Below, one piece after another: positions 25,698-32,799 of a stretch of 64,000 nucleotides of DNA. The notes under the pieces were generated by a model that did not search any database, was not told where the DNA came from, and saw only the letters and a list, made by a program, of their open reading frames with translations. Position numbers and translations under genes: made by a program. Each line of letters begins with the position of its first letter. Position 1 is the first letter of the stretch. Origin of the DNA: Bacteroidota bacterium (GTDB taxonomy: Bacteria; Bacteroidota; Ignavibacteria; UBA10030); contig JALONQ010000012.1 of assembly GCA_025454835.1 (NCBI GenBank), positions 1 through 64,000 of the forward strand, given 5' to 3'.

Positions 25698-26462
25698 ATG
25701 AAGCCCTGGCGTCTTCAAGAGCTCACGCTGTCCCACACCCGCTCTCGCACCCCCGATGTTGCCCTCCTGCCGATCGGCTCGACCGAGGCTCACGGACCGC
25801 ACGTGCCTTACGGGTCCGACGCGTATCACAGCACCGCTATCGCGGACAAGGTATGTGAAGCGGCCACGGCGCGCGGCGCTTCGGTCGTGCTCCTCCCGAC
25901 GTTGCCGTACGGCGTACAGGGCAACACCATGGGATTCTCGATGACCATCGGCGTTGAGCAGACAACGCTCGACCAGATGGTGCGCGAGATCATCGGATCG
26001 CTCGAGCGGCAGAAGGTGCGCAAACTCGTGCTCGTCAACGGCCACGGCGGCAACGACCTCAAGCCGTTGCTCCGTTCGATCTACCCATCGACCGGCGTAT
26101 TCGTATGTCTGGTAGATTGGTGGAAGGTGGGATCGGACAAGGCGAGGGAGATCTTCGAGCATCCGGGCGAGCATGCTGACGAGATGGAGACGAGCGTCGG
26201 GCTCGCGCTCTTCGGCGACCTGATCCGACTGCCCGATGCCGGCGATGGGAGTGTGCATCGGTCACGATTCGAAGCGATCGAGAAGGGATGGGTCTCGATC
26301 GCACGGCCGTGGCACCTCGTCACGAACGATTCGACGCACGGCGACCCGCGGAAGGCGACGAAAGCGAAGGGGGAGGCATATGTTCAGTTGGTCGTCGAGC
26401 GGCTGACCGACTTCGTGGTGGAGTTGGGGAAGGAAAAGATGGAGGGGAGGTTCCCGTATTGA
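25698..26462 (+). CDS. Creatininase family amidohydrolase
   Basis: A 254-aa metalloenzyme of the creatininase/FAPy deformylase family. Metal ligands: Glu30 and His32 in GSTEAHGPH, Asp41 in GSDAYH, and ADEMETS near 160; NGHGGN is the signature loop. The family cleaves cyclic amides or formamides; the substrate here is unknown. The 284 bp upstream (25414-25697) show no gene. Confidence 0.88.
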   Translation: MKPWRLQELTLSHTRSRTPDVALLPIGSTEAHGPHVPYGSDAYHSTAIADKVCEAATARGASVVLLPTLPYGVQGNTMGFSMTIGVEQTTLDQMVREIIGSLERQKVRKLVLVNGHGGNDLKPLLRSIYPSTGVFVCLVDWWKVGSDKAREIFEHPGEHADEMETSVGLALFGDLIRLPDAGDGSVHRSRFEAIEKGWVSIARPWHLVTNDSTHGDPRKATKAKGEAYVQLVVERLTDFVVELGKEKMEGRFPY

Positions 26463-26520
26463 GGCGTGGTGAGAGGTGATGGGTGGTCGGTGTCGCGAGG
26501 GGAACACGTGTACAGATCGA

Positions 26521-26548
26521 AAGGCCGCGGGATGCGCTCCGCGGCCTT
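26521..26548. terminator. Bidirectional hairpin terminator between convergent genes
   Basis: Stem aaggccgcgg / ccgcggcctt with an eight-base interior. It serves the creatininase gene (+) and possibly the TonB receptor gene (-). Confidence 0.75.
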
Positions 26549-26626
26549 CGTGTTTGGTGGTCATGCAGCGACTCGTTGCCCGACTAGTGCCGCTTCCCGA
26601 AAGAAATCTTGCGTTGGAAGCGAGCA

Positions 26627-28471
26627 CTAGAGACCGACTCGGATCCCTCCCATGATCGTCCGCCCGGGCATCGGATAGAAGGCGTTGATCTCATACCGCT
26701 CGTCGAGCAGGTTCTCCAGGTTCGCGAACAGCTCGACCGCCGAGGTCACACGCGACGACGCCTCGAGCCCAAGAAGCGTGTATGACGCCGAGCGGCGGGG
26801 CGCGACGAGGGTCGTCAGGCCGCTGACCACGCGCACGTTCGCACTGACCGCCACCGGTCCCAACGGCATGCTCCCTTCGAGGAAGAGGTCGTGCTCGGGA
26901 GCTGCGGTCACCGGGGTGTTGACGGACAGATAGCTGTAGAGCGACCGCACCGAGAGCCCGTTCTCAAGAGACAGGCCGGCTTCAAGTTCGATGCCGCGGT
27001 GCGTGAACGCGCCCGTATTGATGTTCCTGACGTTCGGGGGAACGCCGGAGGGCTTGATGAGATTCTCCCCCTCCGCCAAGAACAGGGTGGCTTCGATCGA
27101 AAGCTGTCCATCGAACATCGTGTGCGACGCGCCCGCCTCGTAGTTCCACATCCGTTCCGGTTGGAGGTCGGGGTTCTTGGGGGGGAAGAGATACAGCTCC
27201 CGGATCGCCGGACTGCGATATCCTCTCGATACGGATGCGCGGGCGGTGGTGGCTTCGCTCAGGGCGTATGACGCCCCGGCCTGCGGCACCATTTCGGTGC
27301 CGTAGAGCGAGTGACGGTTTGCGCGGAGACCGCCGCTCACGATCAATTGCGGCGAGAATGAGTGCTGAACCGTCGCGTAGGCGGCAAGTTCACTGACCGA
27401 GAAGTCCTTCCGGGTACTGAACAGCGTCGCGCGCGCCGGCGCCGGCAAGCGCGGATTGTCTGCCGCTCCGCCGTACGACTTCACGTCGACGCCGACGGTC
27501 AACAGATTCGCCGAGCCGAGCGTGATGCCCTGGTACAGCATGAGGCCGAGGTCCCGGTCGTTCGATTCAAAACCGTCGTAGATCTTGTGAACGCCGTAGT
27601 TGACGAACAGATGCGCCGCGCCCTTCAACCCGTCGTGCCGATTCTCCACCTTCAACGAGGCCTTGCCCCTCCGGATGTCGACCCAATGGTCGGTGAAAGA
27701 GACGGCGAGGGTATCGGGTCCTGGGTCGAAGCTCTTGTAGAGAGCGAGGTTCGCGTCTCCGCTGACCGTCCATCGATCGTCGATGGGGATGCGCGCGCTC
27801 AGGTATCCGTTGTTCATCGAGAACGATGAGCCCCGCCGGTGCCCGTCCGTCCGATCATGATTCACGGACGCCGTGGTCGTGACTCTGTCGCCGCTCCAGC
27901 CTCCGCGGGCCGAGTACTTCTGCGTACCGTATGACCCCGCCAGCGCGCTGACCGACCCGGAGAACCCCGGAGACGCCTGCTTCCGCGTGATGATATTCAC
28001 CACGCCCCCCATCGCATTGGACCCGTAGAGGACCGAGGCCGGACCGCGGACCACTTCGACCCGCTGGGCGTCGGAAGCGGCGTACGCATCGGGTAGATGA
28101 TGACCCATGAGACCCATGATCTGCGGAGCGCCGTCGATGAGCATCAGCACTTGCGTCGTGGGATTCCCTCCGATACCGCGCATCGAGATCTGGCCGGCAG
28201 ACCCGGTGGCCACGCCGTAGCCGGTCACGCCCCGCTCGGTGACGAACATCCCCGGCACACGCCTGGCCACGAGACTCAGCAGTTGTTCCGTACGGCTGCG
28301 GTCGATCTCGTCTTCCGGTACCACCGAGACCGTAAGCGGCAGACTTTGCCGGGCCACTTCCAGGCGCGAACCCGTGACGACGACGGCGGGCGCGTGGTAG
28401 GTGCGGGTGGTGTCTTGGGCGAATGCGGCCATCGTGACGAGGCCGCCAAGGGCTATGAGGACACTGCGCAT
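26627..28471 (-). CDS. TonB-dependent outer-membrane receptor
   Basis: A 614-aa protein with a signal peptide (about 1-18), a plug domain (about 30-165; VVVTGSRLEV TonB-box region, SMRGIGGNPTTQVLMLIDGAP, VEVVRGPASVLYGSNAMGGVVNIITR) and a 22-strand barrel (YEINAFYPMPGRTIMGGIRVGL at the end). It is 10 bp downstream of the FmdE-like gene, which overlaps nikR. Together they form a probable nickel-responsive uptake operon, so nickel or a nickel chelate is the favoured cargo. Confidence 0.9.
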   Translation of the reverse strand: MRSVLIALGGLVTMAAFAQDTTRTYHAPAVVVTGSRLEVARQSLPLTVSVVPEDEIDRSRTEQLLSLVARRVPGMFVTERGVTGYGVATGSAGQISMRGIGGNPTTQVLMLIDGAPQIMGLMGHHLPDAYAASDAQRVEVVRGPASVLYGSNAMGGVVNIITRKQASPGFSGSVSALAGSYGTQKYSARGGWSGDRVTTTASVNHDRTDGHRRGSSFSMNNGYLSARIPIDDRWTVSGDANLALYKSFDPGPDTLAVSFTDHWVDIRRGKASLKVENRHDGLKGAAHLFVNYGVHKIYDGFESNDRDLGLMLYQGITLGSANLLTVGVDVKSYGGAADNPRLPAPARATLFSTRKDFSVSELAAYATVQHSFSPQLIVSGGLRANRHSLYGTEMVPQAGASYALSEATTARASVSRGYRSPAIRELYLFPPKNPDLQPERMWNYEAGASHTMFDGQLSIEATLFLAEGENLIKPSGVPPNVRNINTGAFTHRGIELEAGLSLENGLSVRSLYSYLSVNTPVTAAPEHDLFLEGSMPLGPVAVSANVRVVSGLTTLVAPRRSASYTLLGLEASSRVTSAVELFANLENLLDERYEINAFYPMPGRTIMGGIRVGL

Positions 28472-28481
28472 GTCAGATCGG

Positions 28482-29120
28482 TCATTGAAGGAAGCGTTCG
28501 ATGAAGATGGAAGAGCGGTCCCACTCGAGCCAGCGGCGCATCGACAATCCGCGGATCGCTTCGAAGTAGGCCGGTGTGGCGAAACCGTGGCGCTCGGTCA
28601 GGGCGCGGATGTCGGCGGCGACCGTCGCGATGATCTCGGGGCGGATCGTGAGCTCAAGCGTCCGGCCGTTTGCTGAGAATCGGGCTTGCGGGGCGGGACG
28701 ACCGTCGGAAACCCGGTAGAGCCCGCGGCCCAGACTTGCGCCGGTGGCGACCTGAAGTCCGTCGTGCAGGCAACTGAGGGGTTGATCGGTCCCCGCCTCA
28801 CATTCGACCCGCACCTGGTCGAACCCGGCTCCGAGGCGTTCCAGGGCGCGCACGCCCATCTTCACGCCGATGACGTTGTAGATGCCCAGGTGCCGGTGCA
28901 GCTCGTTCGTGAGCACGCCAGCTTCCCACTCGGAGCGACCATGCCTGACAATGATCGAGTCGACGAAGGAGCGCACGTCGTCTTGCATGAGCGCCGCATC
29001 GCCGGGAAAGCTCGTCCAGAGGACCTCCGACCGGTGTCCGGCGCCGGGTACGGAATCTGGCGGTGCGGGATCACCGACGCCGAGAACGGCGGAGAGGGTG
29101 AGAATGGCGGTGGTGACCAT
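28482..29120 (-). CDS. FmdE-like protein, exported
   Basis: A 212-aa protein with an N-terminal signal-like segment (about 1-16) and an FmdE (formylmethanofuran dehydrogenase subunit E) domain: NELHRHLGIYNVIGVKMGVRAL, then VECEAGTDQPLSCLHDGLQVATGASLGRG. The conserved His and Cys residues are the metal-binding type. In bacteria such genes often sit beside metal-uptake genes. The start overlaps the 3' end of nikR by 50 bp, indicating coupling. A periplasmic metal-binding role is inferred. Confidence 0.83.
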   Translation of the reverse strand: MVTTAILTLSAVLGVGDPAPPDSVPGAGHRSEVLWTSFPGDAALMQDDVRSFVDSIIVRHGRSEWEAGVLTNELHRHLGIYNVIGVKMGVRALERLGAGFDQVRVECEAGTDQPLSCLHDGLQVATGASLGRGLYRVSDGRPAPQARFSANGRTLELTIRPEIIATVAADIRALTERHGFATPAYFEAIRGLSMRRWLEWDRSSIFIERFLQ

Positions 29121-29568
29121 GGTCGTGCGAGTGGGTGTGCGTGTGCCCTGAACCTCGGGTCGGGTCGACCTGCGTCAGGAAGAGGTCGCCGTGCTTGACC
29201 CCTTTGACGGCGAGGACCTGGTCTCCGATCGCCCGCAAGCGTGCCGACGTACCTTTGAGGATGATCACCTCGAGGCAATGGGTGCGGTCGATGTGGACGT
29301 GCGTGGTGCTCACGATGGAGGTCACATGCCGATGCTGATAGTCGTTCAACCGGCGGTCGAGGTCGCGCGTGTGATGGTCGTACACGAACGACAGGACGCC
29401 GAACATCAATCCGCGCGAGCCGGCGGCTGCCTCGCGAACGAGCCGGTCGCGGACGATGTCGCGCACCGCCTCTGACCGATTGCGGGCTCCGCTACGGCCG
29501 CGCAGCTGGTCGAATGCTTTCAAGAGGTCGGGTGGGAGGGAGATGCCGATGCGGGAGAGGGTCTTCAT
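29071..29568 (-). CDS. nikR: Nickel-responsive regulator NikR
   Basis: A 165-aa ribbon-helix-helix regulator. The N-terminal RHH (RIGISLPPDLLKAFDQL...RSEAVRDIVRDRL) binds DNA. The C-terminal ACT-like domain has the high-affinity Ni ligands His79, His90, His92 and Cys98, with spacing identical to E. coli NikR (11-2-6). A His-rich tail (about 141-157) is extra and could store nickel. A perfect 26-bp dyad lies four bases upstream of the start, so autoregulation is likely. First gene of the nikR / FmdE-like / TonB receptor operon. Confidence 0.93.
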   Translation of the reverse strand: MKTLSRIGISLPPDLLKAFDQLRGRSGARNRSEAVRDIVRDRLVREAAAGSRGLMFGVLSFVYDHHTRDLDRRLNDYQHRHVTSIVSTTHVHIDRTHCLEVIILKGTSARLRAIGDQVLAVKGVKHGDLFLTQVDPTRGSGHTHTHSHDHGHHRHSHPLRRSRRR

Positions 29569-29572
29569 TGCA

Positions 29573-29598
29573 TGCTACGATGTTATACAATCGTAGCA
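29573..29598. promoter_or_regulatory. Predicted NikR operator (perfect dyad)
   Basis: tgctacgat-N8-atcgtagca, 9-bp perfect arms, total 26 bp, directly upstream of nikR. Outer half-site separation (6 bp, N14, 6 bp) is close to known NikR sites. It overlaps the predicted -10 box. Confidence 0.75.
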
Positions 29599-29618
29599 CT
29601 ATTTTTCCTGCGAGTCAA
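29590..29618 (-). promoter_or_regulatory. Predicted nikR promoter
   Basis: On the minus strand TTGACT (29618-29613), a 17-bp spacer, then TACGAT (29595-29590). The -10 lies inside the operator dyad, so a bound regulator would block RNA polymerase. Confidence 0.6.
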
Positions 29619-29644
29619 TGATCCGGCGGCCCGGACAGAGACAC

Positions 29645-29674
29645 CAAGGCCGCGGAGGGATCCTCTCGCGGCCT
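29645..29674 (-). terminator. Hairpin after the ferredoxin gene
   Basis: Stem aaggccgcg / cgcggcctt. It sits between the ferredoxin gene and the nikR promoter, both minus strand. No clear U tract on the minus strand. Confidence 0.5.
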
Positions 29675-29722
29675 TTCGCTTGGCATGGTCGCTGATCGGC
29701 GGCTCCGGAAGGCGGGGCGCGG

Positions 29723-30679
29723 TCAGGGCACCCCATCCTTCAGCAACGTACAGACCTCCAACGGCATTCCCCGTCTCTCGTCCCTCCTCAACGTGGCCGC
29801 GCCGTACGCGCAGTTCCCAACGCAGACGCCGCATCCCAGGCAGGCTTGCTCGTTGACAGTGGTAACGCCGCTAAGGGTCTCGAGCGCATGGAACTGGCAA
29901 CGGTGCACACAGTCGCCGCACGCGCTGCACAGCTCCTGATCGATCTCGCACACATATCCTGACGACGCCAGCATCGGCGTTCCGTGCTGATGCGCCTGCA
30001 TGGCCCCGCAACAGCAGGAGCAACAGTTGCAGATGGCGTAGAATCGGTTGAGGACGGCGTCCTTGAAGAACGCGTGATGCGCATGTCCGCGCTCGTCCTC
30101 GGCGCGCAGGATCTCGACGGCCTCGGCGGGCGTGATGCGGCGCGCATGACCGGGATGATGCTCGAGCGCGAAGCTCGCGAAAGGCTCGCCGACGACCAGG
30201 CAGACATCGAGCGGCAGGCATGGGTTCTTTCGCGCCATCCGGCAGGGACAATTAAGGACGACGATATGGTCCGGGTTCTTGAGGACGATGTCGCGAGCCC
30301 GTGTGTACGGAATGACCCGCTCGAGATCTCTGCGTTCGATGTCGCGGTCGACCGTCACCAGCCGGCTGGCCGTGTCCAGAGGCACCACTTTGCCGTGATA
30401 CGTGTCGGCGAACGCCCGTCGGGCCGGAGAGTTCTGGGCCGCCGGTTCGCCTCGATCCGAGTGGCGATTGCGGAAGAGGCCGCCCAAAGGCGCAAGCCAA
30501 CGCGCCAATCGGTGCTCACCGGTCGCGACGCCGATGTAGAGGTACGTGAACCGGAGGTACAGATAGCCATGTACCAGGTCGCGCAACGTGTAGCCCGGCG
30601 TCGACCGGGCCTCGGCAACGAAGCTCCGTGTGCTGGATGACATGAATCGGTTCAGGAAGGCGGGCAGGGTGACGGCCAC
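29723..30679 (-). CDS. 4Fe-4S dicluster ferredoxin-type protein
   Basis: A 318-aa protein. The C-terminal part holds two 4Fe-4S motifs (CSACGDCVHRC and CLGCGVCVGNC). Upstream is a Cys-rich region (LNCPCRMARKNPC about 155-168; ICNCCSCCCG about 225) that may bind further clusters. The function is unknown; it is probably cytosolic electron transfer. GTG start 30679 lies 3 bp after the PPK2 stop, and its AAGGAG is inside the end of the PPK2 gene, so the two are translationally coupled. Confidence 0.82.
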   Translation of the reverse strand: MAVTLPAFLNRFMSSSTRSFVAEARSTPGYTLRDLVHGYLYLRFTYLYIGVATGEHRLARWLAPLGGLFRNRHSDRGEPAAQNSPARRAFADTYHGKVVPLDTASRLVTVDRDIERRDLERVIPYTRARDIVLKNPDHIVVLNCPCRMARKNPCLPLDVCLVVGEPFASFALEHHPGHARRITPAEAVEILRAEDERGHAHHAFFKDAVLNRFYAICNCCSCCCGAMQAHQHGTPMLASSGYVCEIDQELCSACGDCVHRCQFHALETLSGVTTVNEQACLGCGVCVGNCAYGAATLRRDERRGMPLEVCTLLKDGVP

Positions 30680-30682
30680 GGC

Positions 30683-31552
30683 TCACTCCTTCTCGGCCAG
30701 AAGCATGGCCTTGGCCTTCTTGAGCTCGGCAAGGTGGGCTTTGCTCACGCTGGGATACGACATCTTGAGCGAACGCAGCTTCCAAAGAAGGATGTTGGCC
30801 ACGGCGGCACGCGTGAACCACTTGTGGTCGGCCGGGATCACATACCACGGAGCCCATCGCGTGCTCGTATGTTGGAAGACCTCTTCGTAGGCCTTCATAT
30901 ACTCGCTCCAATGCTGCCTCTCCCTGACGTCGCTGGTCGAGAACTTCCAGTTCTTCTCGGGCGTGTCGATGCGCTTCAAGAACCGGCGCTTCTGTTCCTC
31001 CTTGGAGACGTTCAGGAAAAACTTGAGGATGTGGATGCCGTTCTGGGCGAGATACCGCTCGAACGCGTTGATCTGCTGGAACCGGTCCTTCCACAGTCCG
31101 TCGCCGCTCTCCTGCGGCGGCAGTTTCTGGCCCCGGAGGATCTCGGGATGGACACGGACGACGAGGACCTCTTCGTAGTACGACCGGTTGAAGATCCCGA
31201 TGCGGCCCCGCTCCGGAAGGCTCCTCGACGACCGCCAGAGGTAATCGTGATCCAGCTCCTCCGCCGACGGAGCCTTGAAGCTGAAGACCTGACAGCCCTG
31301 CGGATTGACACCGCTCATCACATGCTTGATCGCGCCGTCCTTTCCGGCGGCGTCCATCGCCTGAAAGATCATCAGAATGGCATGCGTGTCGTGCGCGTAC
31401 AGAACATCCTGCCACTTCGCGACCTCTTCAATATCTTGGGCGAGCTTCTCTTCCGCGCGCTCCTTGTCCCGATACGGACCGGTGAAGGAGGGATCGAAGT
31501 CCTTGAGTCGAGCCCGGCGACCGGGACGTACGAGGAAATGCTTGCGGTTCAT
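30683..31552 (-). CDS. ppk2: Polyphosphate kinase 2 family protein
   Basis: A 289-aa PPK2 (class I-like): QAMDAAGKDG at 65-73 is the Walker A region, IFNRSYYEEVLVVRVHPE the Walker B/lid region, followed by FFLNVSKEEQKRRFLKRID and the APWYVIPADHKWF tail. It transfers phosphate between polyphosphate and nucleoside phosphates. ATG 31552 (MNRKHFLV) fits the family start. A run of eight G lies at 31556-31563, four bases upstream of the start codon, where a Shine-Dalgarno should be. Confidence 0.9.
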   Translation of the reverse strand: MNRKHFLVRPGRRARLKDFDPSFTGPYRDKERAEEKLAQDIEEVAKWQDVLYAHDTHAILMIFQAMDAAGKDGAIKHVMSGVNPQGCQVFSFKAPSAEELDHDYLWRSSRSLPERGRIGIFNRSYYEEVLVVRVHPEILRGQKLPPQESGDGLWKDRFQQINAFERYLAQNGIHILKFFLNVSKEEQKRRFLKRIDTPEKNWKFSTSDVRERQHWSEYMKAYEEVFQHTSTRWAPWYVIPADHKWFTRAAVANILLWKLRSLKMSYPSVSKAHLAELKKAKAMLLAEKE

Positions 31553-31714
31553 GGCGGGGGGGGACTTTCCGGGTCGGACGGCCGCAGCGGTCATTCTGGC
31601 AGCCAACGTACGGCATCAGTGAAGAGAATTCACACGACCGCGCCAGCCGATTCCCGGTTGCGCGGGAATAGATGCCCGGCCGGAACGTGGTGTGTGAAGA
31701 TCGTTCCGTGTATG

Positions 31715-32695
31715 TCAGCGATTCAACGCCTCGCGCAACAACCACTTCTTCCAATTCAATTCCCACTCATCCACGTTCGATCTGTCCACCCGAACCAGCG
31801 GCGCCTGAATGAGCGTCCGTTGCGGCGGGACCCCGTTGACGGCCTTGTCGAGGAGCACGATCACGGACGAATAGCCTAGCTGAAAAGCATTCACCCCTAC
31901 GAGCGACTGAACGTGCCCGGATTTGACGTAGGCCAGCTCCTCCGGAACCGCGTTGCCGGCGACCGCCTTGATCGTCCCTGGGGCCCACGACAAGCTGTTC
32001 TTCCGTTGCAGCGGCCACGATCCGATGAAAGCCCAGCCGTCGACATCCTTGCGCGTTCGCAACGTGCGGTTGATGATCTCGATCGCGGGCTCGTACGTCT
32101 GTGCATGCTCGAACGTGAGCTCCGGGGATATCAGCAGTTTCGGATGCTGGGCCGCCTCCTCCTTGATGCCCTGGAGTCGCAGGCGGAGGTTGAGCGACTG
32201 CTGGTTGCCGGCCAGGATGGCGACGGTGCCTTGTCCTCCCATCGCGTCCGACAGCTGCCGCATGATCGCGCGTCCGAATTCCACGTCGTCGACGCCGATG
32301 TAGGCGAGCCGTTTGCTCTTCGGCGCGTCCGAGTCGAAACAAACGACGGCAATGCCCGACTCGATCGCCTCGTCGATCGCCGGAGTGATCGAGACGGCAT
32401 CGGTCGCGGAAATGGCTATGCCGGAGACACCGGACTTCGCGAGCCGACGCACGGTTGCCGCCTGTTCCGCGGCGCTCTCCGTTTTGGGCGTCTGCCAGTC
32501 GATCGTCACCTGCACGCCAAATTTCTGTCCCGCCTCTTTGGCAGCCAGGCGCGCCCCGGCGTACGACGCCTGAAAGACGGGGTTGGATTCGATCTTGCCG
32601 ATGACGCCGATCGTGACGGTGCGCATTTGCGCGAGGGCCGGCTCGACCACCACGAGCAGTGCAGAAACGACCAACAAGCACAGTCCCCGTATCAT
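31715..32695 (-). CDS. Periplasmic sugar-binding protein (RbsB/LacI type)
   Basis: A 326-aa protein with a signal peptide (about 1-22, ending EPALAQ) and a periplasmic-binding fold: TVTIGVIGKIESNPVFQASYAGARLAA, GISATDAVSI-like loop, VVCFDSDAPKSKRLAYIGVDD and GVNAFQLGYSSV. It would capture a monosaccharide. No ABC permease or ATPase is adjacent, so it is either an orphan or a sensor partner. ATG 32695 has GAAAGGTAAC upstream. Confidence 0.85.
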   Translation of the reverse strand: MIRGLCLLVVSALLVVVEPALAQMRTVTIGVIGKIESNPVFQASYAGARLAAKEAGQKFGVQVTIDWQTPKTESAAEQAATVRRLAKSGVSGIAISATDAVSITPAIDEAIESGIAVVCFDSDAPKSKRLAYIGVDDVEFGRAIMRQLSDAMGGQGTVAILAGNQQSLNLRLRLQGIKEEAAQHPKLLISPELTFEHAQTYEPAIEIINRTLRTRKDVDGWAFIGSWPLQRKNSLSWAPGTIKAVAGNAVPEELAYVKSGHVQSLVGVNAFQLGYSSVIVLLDKAVNGVPPQRTLIQAPLVRVDRSNVDEWELNWKKWLLREALNR

Positions 32696-32748
32696 GTTGT
32701 TACCTTTCGAAAGCGGTCTGTCCGATCCGTGTCGTCTACCCAATTCCG

Positions 32749-32787
32749 ACTTCGCGTCCTTTGCGAGCTTGGCGCTCTTGGCGATCT
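32749..32787 (-). repeat. Solo copy of the GxxExxY-element right repeat
   Basis: Near-identical to 22801-22838 (ttggcgctcttggcgat is exact). No matching left arm and no nuclease gene is present here, so it is a solo or decayed end. Confidence 0.8.
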
Positions 32788-32799
32788 GTCTTCAGTTGC

